64,000 nt of DNA, taken from Gemmatimonadota bacterium. GTDB taxonomy: Bacteria > Gemmatimonadota > Gemmatimonadetes > Gemmatimonadales > Gemmatimonadaceae. This document shows, piece by piece, positions 8,480 to 17,089 of the stretch (position 1 is its first letter; each line of letters starts with the position of its first letter). Under the pieces are notes generated by a model. The model worked only from the letters and a program-made list of their open reading frames with translations. It was not told the DNA's origin and ran no database searches. A program made the translations under genes and the position numbers. The stretch covers positions 632,273 through 696,272 of the forward strand of contig JADKAQ010000002.1 in the NCBI GenBank assembly GCA_016719105.1, in the 5' to 3' direction.

Positions 8480-9775
8480 ATGTTCGATTCGAAGACGCGC
8501 ACCATCGTGGTCGTCGGCGCCCAGTGGGGCGACGAAGGGAAGGGGAAGCTCGTCGACGTGATCGCCGAGAAGGCCGATTGGGTCGTGCGCTACCAAGGGG
8601 GGGCCAACGCCGGCCACACGGTGCACATCGGTGAGGACTCGTTCGTCCTGCACCAGATTCCGTCGGGGATCCTGCACCCCGGGGTGCGGTGCGCGATCGG
8701 CAACGGCGTGGTGCTCGACCCCGAGACGCTCTTCACCGAGATCGACGAGCTGGTGAAGGACGGGATCGATGTAGAGGGGCGCCTCTATGTGTCGGACCGC
8801 GCCCATCTCGTGATGCCGTACCACAAGCTGGTCGATTCGGAGAGCGCGGCCTCGAAGGCGATCGGGACGACGGGACGCGGCATCGGTCCTTGTTATGAAG
8901 ACAAGGCGGGGCGCCGCGGCGTGCGCGTGGTCGACCTCAAGCACATGAACAACCTGCGCCCGTTGGTGGAGAAGGGGGTCGAGACGGCCAACATGCGCCT
9001 CGAGCGCAACGGCTCGACCAAGCGCGCGTCGGTGGACGAGACGATGGAGCGCCTGGGGGCGCTGGCGCCGCGCCTCACCGCGCTGTCGGAGGACCTGGGG
9101 CTGGCGATGCACCGCGCGGTGAAGAGCGGGGCGGCGATCCTGCTCGAGGGGGCGCAGGGGTCGTTGCTCGACGTCGACCACGGCACCTATCCGTTCGTGA
9201 CGTCGAGCAACACGACGGTGGGCGGGGCCGCCACCGGCTCGGGGATCGCCCCCACCGCGCTGCATACGGCGTTAGGCGTGGTGAAGGCGTACACCACGCG
9301 CGTGGGCAACGGCCCGCTCCCCACCGAGTTCGAGGAGCCGTTGCACTCGCATGTGCGCACGCTGGGCAACGAGTTCGGCGCGACCACCGGGCGTCCGCGT
9401 CGCTGCGGCTGGTTTGACGCCGTGGTGGTGCGCTACGCGGTGCGCGTGAACGGCCTCACCGACCTCGCCGTGACCAAGCTCGACGTGCTCGACACGCTCG
9501 ACTCACTCGGTGTCTGCACCGGGTATCGCGTCGGCGACACGCTGTACGAGGAGTTCCCGGCCGACATCAGCGTCCTCGACGCGATCGAGCCGGTGTACGA
9601 GTGGTTCCCCGGGTGGAAGACGTCGACCTCCGATGCGCGGTCGCTCGCCGACCTGCCGCGCGAGGCCCGCGCCTACCTCGACCGCATCGAGGCGCTCGTC
9701 GATGCGCCCATCCGCTTCGTCTCCGTGGGGACGCGTCGCGACCAGATCATCGATACGTCGCTCGAGTCGCGCTAG
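8480..9775 (+). CDS. purA: Adenylosuccinate synthetase
   Basis: Joins IMP and aspartate with GTP hydrolysis to give adenylosuccinate, the first committed AMP step; cytoplasmic homodimer. The 431-residue length is standard. The P-loop GAQWGDEGKGKLVD is at the N terminus, followed by GNGVVLDPETL, a GTTGRGIGPCYEDK segment and GNGPLPTEF. ATG 8480 gives MFDSKTRTIVVVGAQWGDEG, the usual distance to the P-loop; an upstream GTG at 8435 would add an unconserved tail. The next gene starts 2 bases after the stop. Confidence 0.97.
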   Translation: MFDSKTRTIVVVGAQWGDEGKGKLVDVIAEKADWVVRYQGGANAGHTVHIGEDSFVLHQIPSGILHPGVRCAIGNGVVLDPETLFTEIDELVKDGIDVEGRLYVSDRAHLVMPYHKLVDSESAASKAIGTTGRGIGPCYEDKAGRRGVRVVDLKHMNNLRPLVEKGVETANMRLERNGSTKRASVDETMERLGALAPRLTALSEDLGLAMHRAVKSGAAILLEGAQGSLLDVDHGTYPFVTSSNTTVGGAATGSGIAPTALHTALGVVKAYTTRVGNGPLPTEFEEPLHSHVRTLGNEFGATTGRPRRCGWFDAVVVRYAVRVNGLTDLAVTKLDVLDTLDSLGVCTGYRVGDTLYEEFPADISVLDAIEPVYEWFPGWKTSTSDARSLADLPREARAYLDRIEALVDAPIRFVSVGTRRDQIIDTSLESR

Positions 9776-9777
9776 CC

Positions 9778-10821
9778 ATGCCGACGAGCGAGGACGCCAT
9801 ATCGCAGGATCCGGACGTTGTGGTCGTGGGGGCCGGCCCCTGCGGGCTGGCCGCCGCGATCTCGCTCGGGCGGGCCGGCTTTCGCACCGTCGTCGTCGAT
9901 GCCGAGTGCGTCGTCAGCTCGATCACGCAGTACCCGACGTACGCGACCTTCTTCTCCACGGCGGAGAAGTTGTCGTTAGGTGGGCTCCCCTTCGTCATCT
10001 CCGAGGCCAAGCCCACGCGGCGTGATGCGCTGACGTACTACCGCGCGGTGGTGCAGCACTTCCACCTCACCGTGCGGCAGTTCGAGCGTGTCGAGGCGAT
10101 CGAGGGGAGCGCGCCGCACTTCACCGTGCGCACGCGCCGGCGCGGGGGCGAGGAGGGGCGCATCGCCTGTCGTGCGGTCGTCGTGGCGACCGGGTACTGG
10201 GGCTCGCCCAACCGCCTCAACGTCCCGGGCGAGGACCTTCCGCACGTCACGCACGCCTACCGCGAGGGGCACGTCGCCTTCCAGCAGACCGCGGTGGTCG
10301 TCGGCGGCGGCAACTCGGCGGCCGAAGCGGCGCTCGACCTGTGGCGCGCCGGTGCCGCGGTCACACTCGTGCACTTCGGGCCGTCGTTCGACAAGAAGAT
10401 CAAGCCGTGGATCCTCCCCGATCTCAACAATCGGATTGCCGAAGGGGCGATTCACGTGCGGTGGAACTCGCGCGTGACGGCGATCCAGGGCGACCAGGTC
10501 GAGGTCGTGGGCGCCGACGGCGTGACCGGGCGCGTGCAGGCCGATCACGTCTTCCTGCTCACCGGCTTCGCGCCTAACGTGGCACTGCTGCGCGAGGCGG
10601 GGGTGCCGATCGACGCCGAGACGGGCATCCCGTCGCACGACCCCGCCACGCTGGAAACGAGTGTCCCCGGGCTCTTCATCGCGGGGGTCGTGACGGCGGG
10701 CTACGATGCCAACAAGGTCTTCATCGAGAATGGGCGCTTTCATGGCGACTTCATCGCGGCGCGCCTGCAGGGTTCGGCGCCGCCACCGCCGCCACGGTTG
10801 AGCCGGGAGCTGGATACGTAG
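9778..10821 (+). CDS. ypdA: YpdA-family FAD/NADPH disulfide reductase (putative bacillithiol disulfide reductase)
   Basis: A flavin pyridine-nucleotide oxidoreductase of 347 aa. The FAD-binding motif is DVVVVGAGPCGLAAAI, followed by the family-typical QYPTYATFFSTAEKLSLGG; the NADPH site is AVVVGGGNSAAEAALDL, and the second FAD motif is LFIAGVV. These match YpdA, which in Firmicutes reduces bacillithiol disulfide and lacks the CxxC of thioredoxin reductases. None is seen here either. Whether this organism makes bacillithiol is unknown. It is cotranscribed with purA (2-base gap). A three-copy ACGGGAG repeat starts right after the stop. Confidence 0.82.
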   Translation: MPTSEDAISQDPDVVVVGAGPCGLAAAISLGRAGFRTVVVDAECVVSSITQYPTYATFFSTAEKLSLGGLPFVISEAKPTRRDALTYYRAVVQHFHLTVRQFERVEAIEGSAPHFTVRTRRRGGEEGRIACRAVVVATGYWGSPNRLNVPGEDLPHVTHAYREGHVAFQQTAVVVGGGNSAAEAALDLWRAGAAVTLVHFGPSFDKKIKPWILPDLNNRIAEGAIHVRWNSRVTAIQGDQVEVVGADGVTGRVQADHVFLLTGFAPNVALLREAGVPIDAETGIPSHDPATLETSVPGLFIAGVVTAGYDANKVFIENGRFHGDFIAARLQGSAPPPPPRLSRELDT

Positions 10822-10823
10822 GG

Positions 10824-10844
10824 ACGGGAGACGGGAGACGGGAG
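10824..10844 (+). repeat. Tandem heptamer repeat (ACGGGAG)x3
   Basis: Three perfect head-to-tail copies of ACGGGAG beginning 2 bases after the ypdA stop. The reverse complement CTCCCGT recurs four times at 20689-20716, just beyond the other end of the amine dehydrogenase locus. Confidence 0.9.
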
Positions 10845-10952
10845 TTCGGGGTACACGGCGCGGCGGAGTGCAGCTGTCCGTGTTGCCGGCTTTTTCGACC
10901 TCTCATTTCGTCAAGGCACGCGCCACTGGTTGGTCCACTCGCGAGGCACAAC

Positions 10953-11948
10953 ATGGACGATCTCGTTACGCGACGGCGGTTTCTGGCGGATGGGGTGACG
11001 TGCACGGCGCACCTGGCGCTGGCCGCCGCGCTTGCACCTGACGCGGTGCGGCGATTGTGGGCGCAGGCGCGTAGCGGCGTGGTGATCGCCACGGAGCCGT
11101 TCGGTCGCCTGGAGCAGGTGGCCGAGGGGGTGTGGGCACTCATCTCGACGCCGCTCGGCGGGTCGTTCGTGACGGTCGCCAACGGGGGGCTGATCGCCGG
11201 GAAGTCGGGGGTGCTCGCGATCGAGGGGTTCATGACCCCCGAGGGGGCGCGCTGGCTCGCGGGCAAGGCGCGCGAGCTCACTGGGCGCTGGCCCACGCAC
11301 GTCGCCGTCACGCATTACCACTCCGACCACATCAACGGCGTCGCCGCGTATCGTGACGAGGGGGCGAAGCCCGCCATGCTCGTCACCGACGAGACGCGCG
11401 GGGCGGTGCTCGGCGCCGTCCTGCCGCAGGTGACCCCCGCCGACGAGGCGCGGCGCGAGGCACTGGCGCAGTCGGTTGCTCCTGGCGGCGATCCGGCCAC
11501 GATCGACCTCGGCGGGCGCTCGGTGCGGCTCGTGAGGCGCCGCGGGCATACGCCGAGCGATGTCACGGTCGAGGTGGACGACCCGTCGATCGTCTTCACC
11601 GGCGACCTGGTGTGGAACGCCATGTTCCCCAACTTCGTCGATGCGATGCCGACGGCGCTCGCCGACGCGACGCGCGCGCTGCGCCGCACGCGGGCGACGA
11701 CGTACGTCCCCGGGCATGGCGGCGTGGCCACCGATGCCGACGTCGGGCGCTACCTGGCAATGCTGGGCGAGGTGGAGCAGGCCGCGCGCGCCGCGCACAC
11801 CCGCGGGACGCCGGCCGCGGCGGCGGCAGCGGGCTTCGCCCTGCCGCCGGCGTTAGGCGAGTGGGCGCTCTTCAACAAGGTCTTCTTCGAGCGGGCGTTC
11901 GCGGCGTGGTACCGCGAACTCGGCGCCGGTGATGGCGCCAGACGGTAG
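10953..11948 (+). CDS. Metallo-beta-lactamase-fold hydrolase, probable Tat substrate, upstream of the qhp genes
   Basis: A 331-aa MBL-fold protein. The N terminus carries a twin-arginine-like signal (TRRRFLADG, then a hydrophobic Ala/Leu stretch), so it is probably exported. The zinc site is visible as THYHSDH (His121, His123, Asp125, His126), with later TGDLVWN and VPGHGG supplying further ligands. It overlaps qhpG by about 17 bases and so is likely translated with it. MBL-fold hydrolases are recurrent neighbours of quinoprotein loci, but the reaction is not known. A role in amine dehydrogenase maturation or in metabolising its aldehyde product is inference. Confidence 0.8.
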   Translation: MDDLVTRRRFLADGVTCTAHLALAAALAPDAVRRLWAQARSGVVIATEPFGRLEQVAEGVWALISTPLGGSFVTVANGGLIAGKSGVLAIEGFMTPEGARWLAGKARELTGRWPTHVAVTHYHSDHINGVAAYRDEGAKPAMLVTDETRGAVLGAVLPQVTPADEARREALAQSVAPGGDPATIDLGGRSVRLVRRRGHTPSDVTVEVDDPSIVFTGDLVWNAMFPNFVDAMPTALADATRALRRTRATTYVPGHGGVATDADVGRYLAMLGEVEQAARAAHTRGTPAAAAAAGFALPPALGEWALFNKVFFERAFAAWYRELGAGDGARR

Positions 11949-13470
11949 CGCCGCGCGCGGGGGGCCGCGGCACCCGCCCGAGCTCCCCGCCGAGCCGGAC
12001 GTGATCGTCATTGGCGGTGGAACGGCGGGCGCTGCCGCCGCGCGCCTCCTCGCCACCTGGGGGCACCTCGTCGTCCTGCTCGAGCGCGAGGGAACGCGCG
12101 CCCCGCTCGCCGAATCGCTCCCCCCGAGCTGCGTCCCCCTTCTGGAGACGATCGGCGTGCGCGCCGCCGTCGAGGGGGCGGGCTTCCTGCGCTGCACGGG
12201 CAACACCGCCTGGTGGGGGGGCGAACCGATGCGCGTCGAGACGTTCCCCGGCGGACGGCTGGGCTTCCAGGTCGTGCGCGGGAAGCTGGAGGAGGTGCTG
12301 GGGGGGCGCGCGACGGCGGCCGGGGTGGTGCGCGTGCAGCCGGCGACGGTGTTGCGCGTCGATCGCGAGGGCGACGTGAACGTGGTGGACGTCGCGCTGG
12401 CCAGCGGACGCCACTCCCTCCGCGCCCCGTGGGTCCTCGATTGCAGCGGGCGGGCGGGGGTCGTGGCGCGCAGCCACCGCGTCCCCGCCCCGGACGGGGT
12501 TCGCACCGTCGCCCTCATCGACGTGTGGGAGAAGCCGTTCGGGTGGGCGCTCCCCGACGAATCGCACACGCTCGTGGAGAGCGCGACGTGGGGGTGGGGG
12601 TGGTCGGTCCCGGTGACGCGCGAACGACGCTTCGTCACCATGATGGTCGATCCCGTGGCCACGCAGCTGACGGGCGATGAGGGGCTGGCCGCTCGCTATG
12701 CGGAGCTGCTCGCGTCGCTTCCGGCGTTGGGCGAACTGTCCCGCGGGGCGCGTTGCAGCGGTGCGCCGTGGGCGTACGAGGCCACGCCCTACCATAGTCT
12801 TGACGTCGCCTTCCCGGGGCTCCTGCTCGTCGGCGACGCGGCGAGCGCCATCGACCCGCTCTCCTCCTATGGAGTGAAGAAGGCACTCGCCTCCGCCTGG
12901 CTCGCCGCCGTGACGGTACACACGGCTTTCGTCTCGCCGGAGCACGCCCCGCTGGCCGCCGACTTCTTCTCCGAGCGCGAGCGCGCCTACGTGCAGAGCG
13001 CGACGCAGGGGCTGCGCGGGCTCTCTCGCGAGGCGGAACCCGGGGGGAGCGCGGTCCCCTTCTGGTCGGCACGCGCGGAGTTGGAGGGGGGGAACGAGGC
13101 GGAGCTTTCCGGCCAGGCTTCGGTCGAGCGCCTGCGTCACGACCCTGCGGTCCTCGCCGCTTTCGAGACGCTGCGGCAGGCACCCGCCATTCGGCTCGTC
13201 CCATCGGACGGGGGGCGCCGCGTGCTGCGCCCCGTCGTGCGCGGCAACGTCGTCGTCCCGGAGGAGCACCTCGTCCTGCCCGGGGACGAGGTGGCGGTGC
13301 GCTACCTGCGCAGCGTCGACTTGCTGGCGCTGCTCGATGTCGCCAGCCGCCATGACGACGTGGGGGCGATGTATGCGCAGTTCGCCCGCCTCATGGGTCC
13401 TATCCCCCTCCCCGACTTCCTGGGGGCGCTGAGTGTGCTGGTGGGGAAGGGGTTCGCTCGTCTTGCTTGA
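11932..13470 (+). CDS. qhpG: QhpG, flavin-dependent monooxygenase for tryptophylquinone formation
   Basis: An FAD oxidoreductase of 512 aa with VIVIGGGTAGAAAARLLATWG (Rossmann motif, about residues 24-44) and the second FAD motif GLLLVGDAASAIDPLSSYG, as in tryptophan-halogenase and p-hydroxybenzoate-hydroxylase-like enzymes. In Paracoccus denitrificans QhpG hydroxylates the small-subunit tryptophan on the way to cysteine tryptophylquinone. Assignment rests on the fold plus its place immediately before qhpA. In-frame GTG 11929 is 3 bases upstream of ATG 11932; either could be the start. The gene order here (G first) differs from Paracoccus (A-D-C-B-E-F-G). Confidence 0.85.
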   Translation: MAPDGSAARGGPRHPPELPAEPDVIVIGGGTAGAAAARLLATWGHLVVLLEREGTRAPLAESLPPSCVPLLETIGVRAAVEGAGFLRCTGNTAWWGGEPMRVETFPGGRLGFQVVRGKLEEVLGGRATAAGVVRVQPATVLRVDREGDVNVVDVALASGRHSLRAPWVLDCSGRAGVVARSHRVPAPDGVRTVALIDVWEKPFGWALPDESHTLVESATWGWGWSVPVTRERRFVTMMVDPVATQLTGDEGLAARYAELLASLPALGELSRGARCSGAPWAYEATPYHSLDVAFPGLLLVGDAASAIDPLSSYGVKKALASAWLAAVTVHTAFVSPEHAPLAADFFSERERAYVQSATQGLRGLSREAEPGGSAVPFWSARAELEGGNEAELSGQASVERLRHDPAVLAAFETLRQAPAIRLVPSDGGRRVLRPVVRGNVVVPEEHLVLPGDEVAVRYLRSVDLLALLDVASRHDDVGAMYAQFARLMGPIPLPDFLGALSVLVGKGFARLA

Positions 13471-13521
13471 CATCACCCGGTTTCGCCCGTAGAACAGGCG
13501 GAACGCGTCGACAGGGGACAC

Positions 13522-15213
13522 ATGGCGTTGGGTAGCTTCCTAACGAGGGTCGCTGGAGTGGCGAGCGCGCTGGCGGCAGTGGCGCCGCTCGCGCACGCGC
13601 AGCCGCAGCGCCCGCAGGCCGATACCGGCGGATTCGTCATCTCCGACCCGCTGGTCGTGAGCAAGTGCCAGAAATGCCACGCCCGCGATTCGACCGGGCA
13701 CATGGGGCGCCTCTCCTACCTGCGCAAGACGCCGGAAGGGTGGGAGGCCTCGGTGCGCCGGATGGCGTCGCTGGCCGACGTCAAGCTGCAGCCGACGGAC
13801 GCGCGGGCGATCGTGAAGTACCTCGCCAACAAGCAGGGGCTCGCCCCGGCGGAGGTGCGCGACGCGCGCTTCGAGATGGAGCGGCGCTTCATGGACTTCC
13901 GCTACACGGGCGACGCCGTCACCGAACGCACGTGCCGCGCCTGTCATTCGGTGGGGCGCGTGATGTTGCAGCGCCGCACGAAGACCGAATGGGAGCTGCT
14001 GATCGCGACGCACCGCGGCTACTACCCCAACTCCGACTTCCAGGCCTTCCGCCGTTCGGGGCCGTCGAGCGACAGCGCGCCGGCACCGCACCCCATGGAC
14101 CAGGCCATCGGGCACCTGTCCAAGGCGTTTCCGCTGCAGACCCCCGAGTGGACCGCGTGGTCGGCGACGATGCGACCGGCCCCCATGGAAGGGAGCTGGC
14201 TCCTCTCGGGCTACGAGGTCGGGCGCGGGGCGCTGTTCGGGCGGCTGACGGTGCGCAAGGTTCCGGGGACGGATGACGAGTTCACGTCGCGTGCCGTGTA
14301 CCGCTTTGCATCTGGCGGCGACCCGGTGGTGCGCGAAGGCAAGTCGGTGGTCTACACCGGGCACCAGTGGCGCGGGCGCTCGGCGGCACCGGGCACCAGC
14401 GCCGATTCCTCGTGGCGCGAGGTGATGTCGGTGGAGCCCGGCTGGCAGGAGATGTCGGGGCGCTGGTTCCGCGGCGGCTACGACGAGTTTGGCATCGACA
14501 TCTCGGCGCAACGCATCAGTGGGGGGACGGTGGTGGCCGGGGTGGTCCCCAAGGCGCTCAAGCGCGGTGCGCGCGACGTCGAACTGACGGTCTTCGGCGC
14601 CAACCTCCCGCGCAGCGTCTCGACCGGGACCATCGACTTCGGCCCCGGGATCACCGCCACGCGCGTCGTGCGGTCGAGCCCCGACGAGATCGTGGTTCGC
14701 GTCAACGTCGACAGCGCGGCGCGCGTGGGGAATCGCGACCTCGTGGTGGGCGGGGCCTCGCTCAAGGAAGCGGTCGTCGCCTACGACAAGGTCGACCGGA
14801 TCCGCGTGTCCCCCAACTCGAACATGGCGCGCGTCGGTGGCGTGCGCTTCCCCAAGCAGTTCGCGCAGTTCGAGGCGTTAGGCATCTCGTACGGCCCCGA
14901 CGGCAAGCCCGATACCGCCGACGACATCTCCGTCGGCACGGTGCCGGTGACCTGGAGCCTCGAGGAGTACGGCGTGACGTTCAAGGACGATGACGTGCGC
15001 TGGGTCGGGTCGCTCGACCAGCGCGGCGTCTTCACCCCGGCGGTCGACGGACCCAATCCCGATCGCGCCGGGTCGCGCAACAACATCGGCGACGTGTACG
15101 TCGTGGCGACGTACCAGCTGCCGGGCGGCGCGCGTCCCATCAAGGCCCGCTCCCTCCTGATCGTCACCGTCCCGTTGTACATGCGGTGGGAACCCGCGAG
15201 GACTGCCCCCTGA
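13522..15213 (+). CDS. qhpA: Quinohemoprotein amine dehydrogenase alpha subunit (dihaem)
   Basis: The large periplasmic subunit, 563 aa, about the family size. A Sec signal ends near AHAQ (about residues 26-29). Two haem c sites, CQKCH (Cys49-Cys52-His53) and CRACH (Cys138-Cys141-His142), lie in the N-terminal cytochrome domain, followed by beta-rich domains. It accepts electrons from the quinone cofactor of the gamma subunit and passes them to an outside acceptor. The stop overlaps the qhpD start (TGATG). Signal-mediated export and cytochrome c maturation are needed; a CcdA gene lies at 60.1 kb. Confidence 0.93.
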   Translation: MALGSFLTRVAGVASALAAVAPLAHAQPQRPQADTGGFVISDPLVVSKCQKCHARDSTGHMGRLSYLRKTPEGWEASVRRMASLADVKLQPTDARAIVKYLANKQGLAPAEVRDARFEMERRFMDFRYTGDAVTERTCRACHSVGRVMLQRRTKTEWELLIATHRGYYPNSDFQAFRRSGPSSDSAPAPHPMDQAIGHLSKAFPLQTPEWTAWSATMRPAPMEGSWLLSGYEVGRGALFGRLTVRKVPGTDDEFTSRAVYRFASGGDPVVREGKSVVYTGHQWRGRSAAPGTSADSSWREVMSVEPGWQEMSGRWFRGGYDEFGIDISAQRISGGTVVAGVVPKALKRGARDVELTVFGANLPRSVSTGTIDFGPGITATRVVRSSPDEIVVRVNVDSAARVGNRDLVVGGASLKEAVVAYDKVDRIRVSPNSNMARVGGVRFPKQFAQFEALGISYGPDGKPDTADDISVGTVPVTWSLEEYGVTFKDDDVRWVGSLDQRGVFTPAVDGPNPDRAGSRNNIGDVYVVATYQLPGGARPIKARSLLIVTVPLYMRWEPARTAP

Positions 15214-16661
15214 TGCTGCTGCGTCGCGCCGAGTTCCACACGTTCAGCGCCGATGGGGCGCCGCACGTCTACCTGATCCCGTCGGCCGCGGTCTTCCGCC
15301 TCGACGGGGCGTCGGCGGCCGTGCTCGACACGCTCGCCAGCGAAGACCTGGCGCCGGCGGCGCTCGCCGATCGCCTGGCCGATCGCTTTCCGCGCCCGCT
15401 GGTGCAGGAGACGGTCGACGAGCTGCTGGCCGCGCAGGCGATCCGCACGATCGCCGAGCCGGTCCCGGCGCCACGGGCCGACGGCGCTCGCGCCGGAGGC
15501 GTCGGTACAGCCGGGCCGCGCAAGCGCATCCCGCTCACGACGCTCGTCCTCAACGTGACGAGCAAGTGCAACCTCAGCTGCAAGTACTGCTACGAGTACG
15601 GCGAGGATCGCATCAGTGAGCCGGCCACCAAGCCGCGCTTCATGAGCGAGGAGACGGCGCGCCAGAGCGTCGACTTCATGCTCGCCGAGTCGGGGAACCA
15701 GAAGGCGGTGCACCTCACCTTCTTTGGCGGCGAGACGCTCCTCAACTTCAAGGTGCTGCAGTACGCGCTGCGCTACGCGAAGGAGAAGGCGGGCGAACTG
15801 GGCAAGACGGTCGATGCGAGCCTGACGACCAACGCCACGCTGCTGCGCGAGGAGATCATCGACTGGATGGTGGCCGAGAACGTCGGCGTGACCGTGTCGA
15901 TGGACGGGGCACAGGAGCAGCAGGACAAGCTGCGCGTCTTTGCCAACGGGGCGGGGAGCTACGACGTCGTCATCCCGCGCGTGAAGGAGCTGCTGCGCCG
16001 CCACACGCGGCGTCCCATCGGGGCGCGTGTGACGCTCACGAAGGACAACCTCCGGGTGCGCGAGATCTATCGCCACCTCAAGGAGGAGATCGGCTTCTGG
16101 GAGGTGGGCTTCGCCCCGGTCACCACCAAGTGGCAGCGCGACTACGCCATCGCCGACGAAGGGTTCGAGACCATGCTCGGCGAGTTCCAGCTCCTGGCGC
16201 AGGAATACCTCGAGACCTCGCTGCAGGGGCGTCACCATGGCTTCTCCAACGTGCGCGACACGCTGGAGGAGATCCACAAGGGAGTCGCCAAGGCTTATCC
16301 CTGCGGCGCCGGGCTCGGGCTGCTGGGTGTGGCGACCGACGGCGACGTCGCGCTCTGCCACCGCTTCGCCGGCTCCGACAGCCACAAGCTGGGGACCGTC
16401 ACCGGCGGGATCGACCACGAGCTGCAGGACGACTACCTGCGCAAGCATCACATCGACAACAAGACCGACTGCCGCACGTGCTGGGCGCGATCGCTGTGCG
16501 CCGGCGGCTGTTACCACGAGGCGCACACGCGCTACGGCTCCACCGAACAGCCCAACCTGCACTACTGCGACTGGATCCGCCGCTGGAGCGCGACCTGCCT
16601 GGAGGTGTATGCCACGCTGGCCGCGCGCCGTCCCGAGTTCCTGCGCCAGTTCGACGCCTGA
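15213..16661 (+). CDS. qhpD: QhpD, SPASM-type radical SAM enzyme making Cys-Asp/Glu thioether crosslinks
   Basis: A 482-aa radical SAM protein that, in Paracoccus, installs three intrapeptide thioether bonds in the gamma subunit. The radical SAM cluster motif is CNLSCKYC (Cys119, Cys123, Cys126). The C-terminal SPASM/twitch region carries CGAGLGLLG, later CRTCWARSLCAGGC and HYCDW, enough cysteines for two auxiliary Fe-S clusters. The N-terminal 90 residues resemble a peptide-recognition (RRE/PqqD-like) domain. ATG 15213 is preferred because it overlaps the qhpA stop; an upstream ATG at 15186 would overlap qhpA further. The substrate gene follows 51 bases later. Confidence 0.93.
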   Translation: MLLRRAEFHTFSADGAPHVYLIPSAAVFRLDGASAAVLDTLASEDLAPAALADRLADRFPRPLVQETVDELLAAQAIRTIAEPVPAPRADGARAGGVGTAGPRKRIPLTTLVLNVTSKCNLSCKYCYEYGEDRISEPATKPRFMSEETARQSVDFMLAESGNQKAVHLTFFGGETLLNFKVLQYALRYAKEKAGELGKTVDASLTTNATLLREEIIDWMVAENVGVTVSMDGAQEQQDKLRVFANGAGSYDVVIPRVKELLRRHTRRPIGARVTLTKDNLRVREIYRHLKEEIGFWEVGFAPVTTKWQRDYAIADEGFETMLGEFQLLAQEYLETSLQGRHHGFSNVRDTLEEIHKGVAKAYPCGAGLGLLGVATDGDVALCHRFAGSDSHKLGTVTGGIDHELQDDYLRKHHIDNKTDCRTCWARSLCAGGCYHEAHTRYGSTEQPNLHYCDWIRRWSATCLEVYATLAARRPEFLRQFDA

Positions 16662-16712
16662 TCGCTCCCGCGTTCGCCTGACACTGCCTAACGCTGTCCC
16701 GTAGAGGATTGC

Positions 16713-17078
16713 ATGCGCCACCTGAAAGCGGTCAACCGGAAGGCCCGGCACATCGAGGAACTGCACACCCCACCGCAGGCGTCGCCGCACGACGCCGACG
16801 ACGTGGTGGCGTTGCAGGGGACGCAGGGGCCGCGCGTCCCTGAGGGGCCGCACATCCCGCTGGGGTGCTCCTTCGTCTTTTCGCCCGGGTGGGAAGTGGA
16901 TAGCAGCGGCTCGACGGCCGGCCTTTGCCAGCCGGTCGAGCGCGACCTGTACGACTGCTACATCACGTGCTTCTGGCCCATTCACGTCCCCGACCTGTAC
17001 AACCACGCCCCCGACTGGACGGCGAAATGCGCCGCGGCCCAGCAGGACTGGCGCAAGATCGACCTCATCTTCCCGTGA
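16713..17078 (+). CDS. qhpC: Quinohemoprotein amine dehydrogenase gamma subunit precursor (carries CTQ)
   Basis: A 121-aa precursor of the crosslinked catalytic subunit. Aligning by eye with the Paracoccus protein, all crosslink residues are kept at identical spacing: Cys52-Glu61, Cys72-Asp78 and Cys86-Asp94 for thioethers, and Cys82-Trp88 for cysteine tryptophylquinone. Conserved blocks are FSPGWEVDSSG, LCQPVERDLYDC and CFWPIHVPD. If the mature chain starts as in Paracoccus (6 residues before the first Cys), the leader is about 45 residues, longer than the 28 there. An extra Cys106 has no assigned partner. An AGAGGA-like ribosome site precedes the ATG. Modified by QhpD and QhpG, trimmed by QhpE and moved by QhpF. 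Confidence 0.95.
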   Translation: MRHLKAVNRKARHIEELHTPPQASPHDADDVVALQGTQGPRVPEGPHIPLGCSFVFSPGWEVDSSGSTAGLCQPVERDLYDCYITCFWPIHVPDLYNHAPDWTAKCAAAQQDWRKIDLIFP

Positions 17079-17089
17079 GCCGTACCGTC

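Noticed and set aside
6040..8505. Very long open frame on the minus strand (about 820 codons), and similar ones at 14781-17006 and 11872-13521
   Set aside because: They lie opposite well-supported genes and their translations are His/Arg/Asp/Glu/Gln-rich mirror images expected from high-GC antisense frames, with no domain pattern.
15213..16661. Radical SAM enzyme as PqqE or a mycofactocin or lasso-type RiPP maturase
   Set aside because: The directly following gene encodes the amine dehydrogenase gamma subunit with all crosslink residues, and alpha and beta subunits flank it, which identifies QhpD.
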